The translations under genes and the position numbers were made by a program. Positions 1 to 7,122 of a DNA stretch of 14,946 bases are shown here, one piece after another. This DNA comes from CALELM01 sp045617105. Lineage in GTDB: Bacteria > Bacillota > Negativicutes > Selenomonadales > Selenomonadaceae. Numbering within the stretch: position 1 is the first letter of the stretch; every line of letters starts with the position of its first letter. The notes under the pieces are model-generated. The model was given only the letters and a program-made list of their open reading frames with translations. It was not told where the DNA came from and made no database searches. The stretch spans positions 1 to 14,946 of the forward strand of contig JAZLHW010000150.1 in the NCBI GenBank assembly GCA_045617105.1. The letters run 5' to 3'.

Positions 1-366
1 AAGGCAAAGGAAGAGGGCAAGGCGCTTGGCGATCTGATTGCAAAGCTGGAGTATCCTGTCGAGGCAAAGGAATATCGTATCAAGATCAGGGGCGAGGAAG
101 ATTTTAAGAGCTACGGGCAGAATGTATTAAAGACCTTTGAGGAACGTGCTGCAAAGGCTGGAATTCAAGCTGCAAAGCCATCGTATGAGGGAGTTCGGCT
201 TGTTTTTGAGGACGGCTGGGTACTTCTCCGTATGTCCCTTCACGATCCAAACATGCCGATGAATGTAGAAAGCCGCAATGCCGGCGGAGTGCAGCGAATG
301 GCGAAGCAGGCAAAGCAGTTCTTGGAAGGATTGGATTCCTTGGATCTGAGTGTGTTCAATAAATAA
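1..366 (+). CDS. Phosphomannomutase/phosphoglucomutase, C-terminal part (5' end outside window)
   Basis: The window opens in frame inside this gene; 121 residues and the TAA stop are visible. The family interconverts hexose 6-phosphate and hexose 1-phosphate in the cytoplasm, feeding nucleotide-sugar synthesis for surface polysaccharide. The visible part matches the end of domain 3 and all of C-terminal domain 4: the segment EGVRLVFEDGW (residues 63-73 of the visible part) is followed by the loop LLRMSLHDP (75-83), which sits where the usual phosphate-binding R-x-S-x-T-E-P loop lies. The H-D-P variant of that loop fits a phosphoglucomutase-like subgroup rather than the classic AlgC/ManB type. 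The catalytic serine and metal-binding domains lie outside the window, so substrate preference cannot be judged. A perfect hairpin follows 42 bases after the stop. Confidence 0.75.
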   Translation, partial: KAKEEGKALGDLIAKLEYPVEAKEYRIKIRGEEDFKSYGQNVLKTFEERAAKAGIQAAKPSYEGVRLVFEDGWVLLRMSLHDPNMPMNVESRNAGGVQRMAKQAKQFLEGLDSLDLSVFNK

Positions 367-408
367 TTAAAGAAATGCAAATAAGATAGACTCTTGTTTC
401 CTCGATGT

Positions 409-448
409 AAGATTGCCGACAAGGACGATAGGACTTGTCGGCAATCTT
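409..448 (+). terminator. Hairpin after the phosphohexomutase gene, probable terminator
   Basis: A perfect 15-bp inverted repeat (409-423 pairs with 434-448) encloses a 10-base loop. It starts 42 bases after the mutase stop codon. No clear run of T follows on either strand, so it is not a textbook intrinsic terminator. It could instead be an mRNA-stabilising 3' hairpin or a Rho-assisted end. Confidence 0.55.
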
Positions 449-568
449 CATATCATCAATTATATTGTGTAATAAGGTCACCTGCTTTTGGGTATGTGTG
501 CTGTTTGCTTCATATTGTTTGACGAAAAGGCAGAGGATAAGGCGAATAAAATGATATGCGATACAGAT

Positions 569-574
569 TATAAT
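569..574 (+). promoter_or_regulatory. Possible -10 box of the ZIP transporter gene
   Basis: A perfect TATAAT lies 32 bases before the ATG of the transporter gene. No acceptable -35 hexamer exists at 16-18 bases upstream, and there is no extended TG. The nearest TTGACG (519-524) is too far away. If used, it would need an activator or leave a very short leader. The rest of the 367-606 gap holds only the hairpin at 409-448; no ORF there looks real. Confidence 0.3.
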
Positions 575-606
575 TATTGGAATACAATGAAAGGAGGGGA
601 GTTGGT

Positions 607-1389
607 ATGGCTATTACGGAAATCTTGGCTGCACTTTTGATTCCCTTTTTTGGAACGGCATTGGGAGCGGTATGTGTGTTCTTTTTAAAAAGTGAAATTT
701 CGCCGCAGGTGCAAAAGGGACTTACTGGGTTTGCGGCAGGTGTCATGGTTGCGGCTTCGGTTTGGAGCTTGCTGATTCCAGCGATGGCGCAGAGTGAGGA
801 GATGGGAAAGCTTGCCTTCCTGCCAGCGGCTGCCGGCTTTTGGCTGGGAACGCTTTTTCTTCTGGTTTTGGATACTGTGATTCCTCATTTGCATTTGCAT
901 ACGGAGGAAGCAGAGGGCCCTCATGTGATGCTTCCTAAATCTATTATGATGGTGCTGGCGGTTACACTTCATAATATTCCGGAGGGGCTGGCAATGGGCG
1001 TAGTTTTGGCTGGCTGGCTGGAAAGCTCGGCACAGATCAGCTTCAGCGGCGCATTGGCGCTTTCCGTCGGCATTGCCGTGCAGAATTTTCCGGAAGGGGC
1101 GATCGTGTCCATGCCGCTTCGGGAAATTATGGGGAAATGGAGGGCGGCCTTGGCAGGTATTCTTTCAGGGGCAGTAGAGCCTCTTTTTGGAAGTTTGGCG
1201 ATTTTGGCAGCGGGGCTTGTCGTGCCGGGGCTGCCGTATTTCCTTTCTTTTGCCGCAGGAGCTATGCTCTATGTCGTGGTGGAGGAGCTGATCCCTGAGA
1301 TGTCGGAGGGGGAACATTCTAATGTCGGTGTGGTTTCCTTTGCTCTCGGATTTACTCTGATGATGGCACTGGACACGGCACTTGGATAG
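607..1389 (+). CDS. ZIP-family divalent metal transporter
   Basis: A 260-residue polytopic inner-membrane protein that should import Zn2+ or a related divalent cation (Fe2+, Mn2+) into the cytoplasm. The two signature metal-site helices are clear: HNIPEGLAMG (from H122) and QNFPEGAIVS (from Q159), each with the N-x-P-E-G core of the binuclear metal centre. A short His-rich loop (H94, H96, H98) followed by acidic residues lies between early helices, the usual position of the regulatory loop. The length fits compact bacterial ZupT/GufA-like members. The ATG at 607 is preferred over an upstream in-frame TTG at 577 because a strong AAAGGAGGGG Shine-Dalgarno lies just ahead of 607 and would be inside the ORF otherwise. 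The gene appears monocistronic. Metal specificity cannot be read from the sequence; no clear Zur or Fur operator was seen upstream. Confidence 0.9.
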   Translation: MAITEILAALLIPFFGTALGAVCVFFLKSEISPQVQKGLTGFAAGVMVAASVWSLLIPAMAQSEEMGKLAFLPAAAGFWLGTLFLLVLDTVIPHLHLHTEEAEGPHVMLPKSIMMVLAVTLHNIPEGLAMGVVLAGWLESSAQISFSGALALSVGIAVQNFPEGAIVSMPLREIMGKWRAALAGILSGAVEPLFGSLAILAAGLVVPGLPYFLSFAAGAMLYVVVEELIPEMSEGEHSNVGVVSFALGFTLMMALDTALG

Positions 1390-1495
1390 GACTTGCACTC
1401 AGTTTCTGTACGTTAGTGCCTTGCACGCAAACGGGAGGTTTTCTGTGATAAGTTGTCCTTGCGATAGTCGTATTTGTGGCAGTTTTGCAAAAAAA

Positions 1496-1524
1496 AAGAC
1501 AGCGTGGCATTGTTCTGCTATAAT
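1496..1524 (+). promoter_or_regulatory. Promoter of the yybS-gdpP-rplI cluster
   Basis: An extended -10 (TGCTATAAT, with TATAAT at 1519-1524) follows a partial -35 AAGACA (1496-1501) at exactly 17 bases. It lies about 40 bases before the yybS start and is the best sigma-A-type promoter in the 174-base gap after the transporter gene. An A-rich tract lies next to it (1489-1497). No convincing terminator for the transporter gene was found in this gap. Confidence 0.7.
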
Positions 1525-1557
1525 AGTATGTCAGTCGAGTCTTTTTTATAGTTTTGT

Positions 1558-1572
1558 GAGGGAATGAAATTG
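1558..1572 (+). promoter_or_regulatory. Ambiguous ribosome-binding site and start of yybS
   Basis: GAGGG at 1558-1562 is the only Shine-Dalgarno here. It is too close to the ATG (1564) but ideally spaced for the TTG codon at 1570. Translation may therefore begin at TTG-GAA-CAT rather than ATG-AAA. Confidence 0.45.
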
Positions 1573-2526
1573 GAACATTACAAAATAACACCGCTTACGG
1601 AAAGCGGACTGCTGACTGCTATGACGGTTCTTTTGGCTGTGATGGCGACCTATCTTCCGGTCATTGGAATCTTGGCAGCACTTTTTTGGGCGATTCCTAT
1701 TGTTTTGCTGACGGTGCGTCACGGGCTTCGTTGGGCAGTTATGGCCCTCTTGGTCTCCGGTGTCGTTATGGCACTTGTGATCGAGCCGGTGATTGCACTT
1801 CGTATGGTCATATCCTTTGGTCCTACCGGTATCATGCTGGGATATGGATTTCGCAAGGGCTGGTCTGGACCGAGGGTACTGGCGATGTCCATGCTGGCAT
1901 CTGTTTTGGCAAAACTTCTCAGTCTTGGCTTAGTGTTTGCGATCACTTCTGTGAATCCCATGGAATTGCAGATGGACGGCTTGCGGGAGTCTTTTGAAAC
2001 GACCTTCTCGGCGTATGAGGCAGTTGGAGTGAACGAGGGGGAGCTTTCCAAGGCAAAGGAGCAGATGTCGCAGTCGCTGGACATGGTACAGATGCTGATT
2101 CCCTTGGTCATTGGCCTTATGGGAGTTGTGGACACCTTGATCAACTATTATTTGGCAGGGTGTGTGATGAGGCGGCTTGGCATGGCTTTTCCGCAGCTCC
2201 CGCCGTTTTCCGAGTGGCGTTTGCCGGTCGGTTTTGTGTACTTGATGGGCTTTGCTCTCGTTGGAACCTACTGGGGCGGAACGAGGGAGATCGATGTTCT
2301 TTTGCGGGTTGCATATAATGCGAACATGCTGGCGCTTCTGGCAGGTCTTGTGCAGGGAATCTCTCTTTTGGTGTTCTTTGCTGAGCGGCATCGGATCTCT
2401 AGGATCCTTCAGGCAGTAATCATATTTTTTCTCATTACCAATGGCTTGCTGGCGCAGATCGTGGCCTTTACTGGATTTTTTGATATGGTCATTGATTACC
2501 GAAAAAAGTTTTCAAAAAAAGTTTAA
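1564..2526 (+). CDS. yybS: YybS-like DUF2232 polytopic membrane protein
   Basis: About 320 residues, mostly hydrophobic, with several clear membrane segments (roughly residues 17-50, 55-75, 80-95, 100-130, 175-200, 220-240, 255-275 and 280-305). An acidic/polar stretch at about 135-175 (ESFETTFSAYEAVGVNEGEL...) separates two hydrophobic halves. Sequence style, length and position directly before gdpP match the DUF2232/YybS family; B. subtilis has the same order yybS-yybT(gdpP)-rplI-dnaC. Its biochemical role is not established. The fold resembles small-molecule transporter S-components, which is only a hint. The start is uncertain: GAGGG (1558-1562) is 1 base from the ATG at 1564 but 7 bases from an in-frame TTG at 1570, which would give 318 residues. 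It is first in the cluster, with 81 bases to gdpP. Confidence 0.85.
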   Translation: MKLEHYKITPLTESGLLTAMTVLLAVMATYLPVIGILAALFWAIPIVLLTVRHGLRWAVMALLVSGVVMALVIEPVIALRMVISFGPTGIMLGYGFRKGWSGPRVLAMSMLASVLAKLLSLGLVFAITSVNPMELQMDGLRESFETTFSAYEAVGVNEGELSKAKEQMSQSLDMVQMLIPLVIGLMGVVDTLINYYLAGCVMRRLGMAFPQLPPFSEWRLPVGFVYLMGFALVGTYWGGTREIDVLLRVAYNANMLALLAGLVQGISLLVFFAERHRISRILQAVIIFFLITNGLLAQIVAFTGFFDMVIDYRKKFSKKV

Positions 2527-2607
2527 AGAAGGATTTTTGAAATGCTTTGTTGAATTGTGTAGGAAGCGCAGGAAAAGCGTTGGTTTCTAGGAAATGGGGT
2601 GAGGCTC

Positions 2608-4620
2608 ATGCCACGGAATTTGTCTGCATGGATCGACCTGTCGATTCAGTTGGTCGTTATGTTGGCATTGATAGGGATCTTGTTGTATTACAGTTATTAT
2701 ATTGCTGCAATCTCCTTTTTGGTTTGGTGCTGTTTGGTACTTTTCGCAAAGGAACGCTGCAAGGATCGAGAAAAACGGTTCGAGAGGTATTGCAGGAATG
2801 TAGTCAGCAATGTCAATGAGATGATGAATTATGCAGTGGAAAATCTGCCGCAGGCGATTTTTGTTCTTGATGAAGAGGGAAAACTTCAATGGTTTAACAG
2901 CCATTTGGAGGAATGTTTGGGACGTAAGCCGGAGCAGGGCGTAGATATTAGGGAGTTTTGGCCAAATATTTCCATTCCGTCTCTTTGGGGACGGGAGGGG
3001 GATCTGGTTTATGCAGATGGGGATCGGTATTATTCGGTTCGGTATTGCCCGATTCGGATAGCGGTGCATCAGCCGCAGCTGATGGCTTTTTATGTTCAGG
3101 ATGCCTCCGGATACGAGCATTTGCGTAATGAATACTTGAACAGCCGTGCGGTGCTTGCCTATATTCAGGTGGACAATTATGATGAGGTCATGCAAGGTCT
3201 GAATGAGTCGGAGCAATCCAATCTTTTGCTGATGGTGCGCCGTGAGCTTGATGAATGGATGAAGTCCTTGGGTGGATTTATGCGCAAGGTAACGCAGGAT
3301 CTTTATGTTGCGATACTGGAGCGTCATGCTTTGGACAAGGCGATTGCGGATCGTTTTGATATTCTCGACAAGATGCATCAGATCCAGAGCATGAACCGCC
3401 GGCTTCCTGTGACGCTTTCTATGGGAATCGCTGTTGCGGATACGCAGTCCATGGAGGAGCTTGGCAGGCAGGCACAGGCGGGGCTTGATCTTGCACTTGG
3501 GCGCGGCGGCGATCAGGCAACCGTGCTGATTGGGGGCAAGGCTTCCTTCTTTGGCGGACGTACTAAGGCGGTGGAAAAGCATACCCGTGTCCGTGTCAGG
3601 GTTGTGGCTCATGTCATACGGGAGGCTATAGAAGCTTCCGATGATATCTATATCATGGGACACCATAATGAAGATTTTGATTGCTTCGGTGCCGCCATGG
3701 GTGTTGCCAAAATGGCACAGCATTTGGGAAAGACCGTTCATATCGTGTTGAGCGATATGAATGAGGGGATCGACAAGCTGGTAGATTTCTTGAAGGAGTT
3801 TGAGGAGTACGAGGATATTTTCCTTCATGTAGATGATATGTCTACGATCATTTCTTTGGAACCGCTGCTTTTTGTGGTAGATACACATATCCCGCACTTG
3901 ACGGCGGCCCCCTCGCTTTTGGATCGCATTTCCAAGGTCATCGTTATCGACCATCACAGGAGAAGCGAGGATTTTATCAAGAACACGCACCTTGTGTACC
4001 TTGAAACGGCGAGCAGCTCGACAAGTGAATTGGTCACGGAGCTTCTCATGTATTTCAGCGAAAGCCTGATGCTTTCCAAGGTAGAGGCAACGGCTCTTTA
4101 TTCCGGAATCGTGGTCGATACGAAGAATTTTGCCGTGCAGACGGGAGTACGCACCTTTGATGCGGCGGCATATCTCAGGCGCAGCGGGGCAGATCCTGTG
4201 ATGGTGCATAGGCTTTTCCGCACGGATTACGACACGACGGTTGCTCTTGCACAGGCAAAGGCGAATGCGCAGTATTTCGAGGGTGGTCTTATCGTAGCGG
4301 AGTGTGCAAAGGTTCAGCCCAACGGGCAGATCATTGCGGCACAGGCGGCAGATTCCTTGCTGCGGGTGGAAAACGTGCGAATGAGCATCGTGGTGTTCCA
4401 GCTGAAGGAGGATGTCGTGGCGATCAGTGCAAGATCCTCCGGAGGGCTCAATGTGCAGGTCATTATGGAAAAATTTGGCGGCGGCGGTCATCAGAACGTG
4501 GCTGGCGCACAGATCAAGAATGGAAATTTAAAGGAAATCAAGGAAAAAGCGATAGCGCTTTGCAAAAACTATATAGAGGAGACGGATCAAGATGAAAGTG
4601 ATATTGCAGCAGGACATTAA
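2608..4620 (+). CDS. gdpP: Cyclic-di-AMP phosphodiesterase GdpP (DHH/DHHA1)
   Basis: A 670-residue membrane-anchored enzyme that hydrolyses c-di-AMP to pApA and so controls osmolyte/K+ balance and wall homeostasis. Domains in order: two membrane helices (about 5-47); a degenerate PAS domain (about 65-170); a GGDEF-like domain (about 175-310) whose GGDEF motif is absent, as is normal in this family; a DHH domain (about 335-490); and a DHHA1 domain ending in GGGGH (624-628). All metal-binding residues are present: H352-x3-D356-x-D358, D425 (VVDTH) and D448-H449-H450. The length is close to B. subtilis GdpP (about 660). The ATG at 2608 is chosen over the in-frame GTG at 2599, which falls inside the GGGGTGAGG ribosome-binding site. 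It overlaps rplI by 29 bases. Confidence 0.95.
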   Translation: MPRNLSAWIDLSIQLVVMLALIGILLYYSYYIAAISFLVWCCLVLFAKERCKDREKRFERYCRNVVSNVNEMMNYAVENLPQAIFVLDEEGKLQWFNSHLEECLGRKPEQGVDIREFWPNISIPSLWGREGDLVYADGDRYYSVRYCPIRIAVHQPQLMAFYVQDASGYEHLRNEYLNSRAVLAYIQVDNYDEVMQGLNESEQSNLLLMVRRELDEWMKSLGGFMRKVTQDLYVAILERHALDKAIADRFDILDKMHQIQSMNRRLPVTLSMGIAVADTQSMEELGRQAQAGLDLALGRGGDQATVLIGGKASFFGGRTKAVEKHTRVRVRVVAHVIREAIEASDDIYIMGHHNEDFDCFGAAMGVAKMAQHLGKTVHIVLSDMNEGIDKLVDFLKEFEEYEDIFLHVDDMSTIISLEPLLFVVDTHIPHLTAAPSLLDRISKVIVIDHHRRSEDFIKNTHLVYLETASSSTSELVTELLMYFSESLMLSKVEATALYSGIVVDTKNFAVQTGVRTFDAAAYLRRSGADPVMVHRLFRTDYDTTVALAQAKANAQYFEGGLIVAECAKVQPNGQIIAAQAADSLLRVENVRMSIVVFQLKEDVVAISARSSGGLNVQVIMEKFGGGGHQNVAGAQIKNGNLKEIKEKAIALCKNYIEETDQDESDIAAGH

Positions 4621-5035
4621 AAAGTTAGGGAATAAGGGAGATATTGTGGAGGTTTCCGAAGGTTACGGACGCAATTTCCTCCTTCCGCGCAAGGCAGCGG
4701 TTTTGGCAAATGCCGAGAACCTGAATGTTGCGAAGGCACAGCAGGGCTCCAGAGAACGCAAGAAGCAGCAGGCTTCCGATGAGGCAAAGCTGATGGCGGC
4801 ACAGCTGGAAAAGGTGGAAGTGACGGTTGGCGTGAAAATTGGCGAGGGCGGCAAGCTTTTTGGCTCCGTCACGGGCAAGGACGTTGCGGAATCTCTCAAG
4901 AAGCAGGGGATTGATGTGGACAAGAAGAAAATTTCGATACAGGGTGATGTCGCAGGTGTCGGCATGTATGAGGCTGTCATTAAGGTACATCCGGAAATTA
5001 CGAGCAGGATCAAGGTGAACGTAGTGGCGAAGTAA
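4592..5035 (+). CDS. rplI: 50S ribosomal protein L9
   Basis: 147 residues, the usual bacterial length. The N-terminal rRNA-binding domain begins KVILQQDIKKLGNKGDIVEV and includes the conserved YGRNFLLPRKAA. A long charged connecting helix follows (about 45-80). The C-terminal domain contains GKLFGSVTGKDVAESL (about 88-103). L9 binds 23S rRNA domain V at the base of the L1 stalk and helps maintain reading frame. The gene starts 29 bases before the gdpP stop, and its GAGGAG (4576-4581) lies within gdpP 10 bases before the ATG, so the two are probably translationally coupled. The position between gdpP and dnaB is conserved in Firmicutes. Confidence 0.98.
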   Translation: MKVILQQDIKKLGNKGDIVEVSEGYGRNFLLPRKAAVLANAENLNVAKAQQGSRERKKQQASDEAKLMAAQLEKVEVTVGVKIGEGGKLFGSVTGKDVAESLKKQGIDVDKKKISIQGDVAGVGMYEAVIKVHPEITSRIKVNVVAK

Positions 5036-5058
5036 GCCGCAAGGGGTGCAAGAGAAAG

Positions 5059-5096
5059 AGCCTTCCCTTCGTATGCTGGGAAGGCTTTGCTGTTTT
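5059..5096 (+). terminator. Hairpin between rplI and lonC, probable partial terminator
   Basis: A perfect 9-bp stem rich in G and C (5059-5067 with 5078-5086) has a 10-base loop and the tail TTGCTGTTTT (5087-5096). It begins 24 bases after the rplI stop. The T tract is interrupted and the next gene starts about 20 bases later with no evident promoter, so attenuation is likelier than full termination. Confidence 0.65.
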
Positions 5097-5103
5097 GATG
5101 ATG

Positions 5104-5118
5104 AGGAAGATGGTTATG
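5104..5118 (+). promoter_or_regulatory. Ribosome-binding site deciding the lonC start
   Basis: AGGAAG (5104-5109) lies 6 bases before the ATG at 5116. Earlier in-frame starts (TTG 5095; ATG 5098, 5101, 5110) have no properly spaced Shine-Dalgarno, and the first overlaps the terminator tail. Confidence 0.55.
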
Positions 5119-7122
5119 TGGTTTTTTACCAATTTATGGAATCGCTTGCATGGAGAAAAGAAGGCACAGGATATGCCGAAAGAGCCTGTTCCCATGGACG
5201 ATCTGGATAGGGAGCTGGCGGCATTTTATTCGGTGTTGGTGGATGCCATGGGCGCAGATAAGCTGGTCATTTTGGCTGGCAAGATGGACGCATTGAAGCT
5301 GATGCGTTCCCCTGTCCGAGGAGAAAGAGTGTTGGCGCTTTGCCGCATTTTGGAGGAAAATCCTGCCCTTGGGCATGTGCCGACGGATAAGGAAATACCG
5401 GGAATCCTTTCCCAGCTGTCTGAGCGTGTGGCAGATATCCTTGCGCGCAGGAGCGTGGAGGATAAAATAGAAAAGAAGATCAACGAAAAATTGGAACAGG
5501 ATCATGAGGACTATGTGAAAGACATTCGTCTGCAGGTACTCAAGGAGGAAAAGCCGAATGCGGAGTCCCCGCATGATGCGAAGAAGCGGGAGGAACTGGA
5601 AGCACTGGAAAAAATCAGTCTTACGCAGTCCGTGATGGAGCTTTTGCGCCCGCAGTCCCTCGGTGAGATCGTCGGGCAGGAACGGGCTGTGAAATCCTTG
5701 ATGGCAAAGCTGAGCTCGCCGTATCCACAGCATTTGATTCTCTACGGGCCTCCGGGCGTTGGCAAGACAACAGCGGCACGGCTCGTCTTGGAAGCGGCAA
5801 GAGAAAAGGCATATTCGCCGTTTGGGAAGGAAGCTCCCTTTGTGGAAACGGACGGGACAACGCTGCGGTGGGATCCGCGCGACATGACAAATCCGCTGTT
5901 GGGTTCCGTGCATGATCCTATTTACCAAGGAGCGCAAAAGATGCTGGCAGATATCGGTGTTCCGGAGCCGAAGCCGGGGCTTGTGACGGAGGCACACGGG
6001 GGGATCCTTTTCATTGATGAGATCGGTGAAATGGATGAAATGCTGCAAAATAAGCTGCTGAAGGTCTTGGAGGACAAGATGGCACATTTTGAGTCGGCAT
6101 ATTACGATCCGACGGATGAGAAGGTGCCTCCTTATATCCGCAAGCTTTTTGAGGAAGGCGCGCCTGCTGATTTTGTGCTGATAGGGGCAACGACAAGGGA
6201 TTCGTCCCATATCAATCCGGCACTTCGTTCCCGCTGTGCAGAGATCTATTTTGAGCCGCTGACACCGAAGCATATTCAGGATATTGTGAGAAATTCGGCA
6301 AAAAAACTGGGGGCTGTCTTGGAAGAGGGCGTTGCGGAGCTTATCAGTGAGTACACGATTGAGGGGCGCAAGGCAATCAATATTCTGGCAGATGCCTATA
6401 GTATGTCCTTGGAAAAACAGATCGGGAAGGAAATGCTGGATTCCTTGGAAGTAGATGAGAACGGCAAGATCAAGGATTTTTCGTCCCTTGCCATCACGGT
6501 AGGAAAAGCAGAGATCTACGAGGTGGCGCAGGTCAGCCGCCTGTATCAGTATGTAACGAAGAAGGCTTCGGATGAAGCACGCAAGGGACATGTCTTTGGC
6601 CTTGGAGTAGCAGGGTTTCTCGGCTCTGTCATTGAGATCGAGGCAGTGGCTTTTCCCGCTCATGAAAAAGGAAAGGGAACGGTACGCTTCAATGAAACTG
6701 CGGGCAGTATGGCAAAGGATTCCGTGTTCAATGCGGCTTCTGTCATGCGGGCATTGACGGGAGAGGATATTTCTGACTATGACATTCACATTAACGTGAT
6801 CGGCGGCGGAAATATTGATGGGCCGAGCGCAGGGACGGCAATCCTGTCGGTCATCGTGAGTGCCGTGACAGGCAGGCGGATCCGTCAGGACGTTGCCGTG
6901 ACGGGCGAGATTTCCCTGCAAGGGAGAGTGCGGCCTGTTGGCGGAGTGTTTGAAAAGGCGTATGGCGCAAAGCAGGCAGGCATTCGGACGCTGGTGATTC
7001 CCAAGGAGAACAGCAAGGATATCCCTGAGGGACATCTCGGTCTTGATATTCATGCTGTGGAAACGGCAGAGGAAGCGTTTTCCTGTCTCTTTGTTGATGA
7101 AGAGAAATGTGGTGAAAACTAA
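5116..7122 (+). CDS. lonC: LonC-type ATP-dependent serine protease
   Basis: 668 residues. A distinctive N-terminal region without a classical LonA substrate domain (about 1-160) includes a highly charged, probably coiled-coil part (about 115-170). An AAA+ module follows with Walker A GPPGVGKTT (211-219), Walker B ILFIDE (297-302), and a sensor/arginine-finger stretch IGATTRDSSHINPALRSRC (about 356-374). The C-terminal Lon protease domain has the catalytic dyad Ser571 (GPSAG) and Lys614 (FEKAYGAKQAG), 43 residues apart as in E. coli Lon. The family degrades or unfolds proteins using ATP. The arrangement and sequence resemble the group described as LonC in endospore-forming Firmicutes rather than LonA; LonB is the nearest alternative. 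A short hydrophobic start (MWFFTNLW) may touch the membrane but is too short for a firm transmembrane call. It lies between rplI and dnaB and overlaps dnaB by one base. Confidence 0.88.
   Translation: MWFFTNLWNRLHGEKKAQDMPKEPVPMDDLDRELAAFYSVLVDAMGADKLVILAGKMDALKLMRSPVRGERVLALCRILEENPALGHVPTDKEIPGILSQLSERVADILARRSVEDKIEKKINEKLEQDHEDYVKDIRLQVLKEEKPNAESPHDAKKREELEALEKISLTQSVMELLRPQSLGEIVGQERAVKSLMAKLSSPYPQHLILYGPPGVGKTTAARLVLEAAREKAYSPFGKEAPFVETDGTTLRWDPRDMTNPLLGSVHDPIYQGAQKMLADIGVPEPKPGLVTEAHGGILFIDEIGEMDEMLQNKLLKVLEDKMAHFESAYYDPTDEKVPPYIRKLFEEGAPADFVLIGATTRDSSHINPALRSRCAEIYFEPLTPKHIQDIVRNSAKKLGAVLEEGVAELISEYTIEGRKAINILADAYSMSLEKQIGKEMLDSLEVDENGKIKDFSSLAITVGKAEIYEVAQVSRLYQYVTKKASDEARKGHVFGLGVAGFLGSVIEIEAVAFPAHEKGKGTVRFNETAGSMAKDSVFNAASVMRALTGEDISDYDIHINVIGGGNIDGPSAGTAILSVIVSAVTGRRIRQDVAVTGEISLQGRVRPVGGVFEKAYGAKQAGIRTLVIPKENSKDIPEGHLGLDIHAVETAEEAFSCLFVDEEKCGEN

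Noticed and set aside
519..552. TTGACG as a -35 box for the ZIP transporter promoter
   Set aside because: Spacing to any TATAAT-like hexamer is wrong: 22 bases to TAAAAT and 44 to TATAAT.
577..606. N-terminal extension of the ZIP transporter from a TTG at 577
   Set aside because: The extension would translate straight through the strong AAAGGAGGGG ribosome-binding site that serves the ATG at 607, and it adds a charged segment absent from the family.
2587..4491. Long open frame on the - strand (634 codons) opposite gdpP
   Set aside because: It is wholly antisense to gdpP, whose motifs and domains are unmistakable. The translation is rich in His, Arg and Cys with no recognisable motif, typical of an antisense shadow in this base composition.
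5134..7053. Long open frame on the - strand (639 codons) opposite lonC
   Set aside because: Antisense to a gene with intact Walker motifs and Ser-Lys dyad. The composition is His/Arg/Cys/Leu-rich and low-complexity, with no domain.
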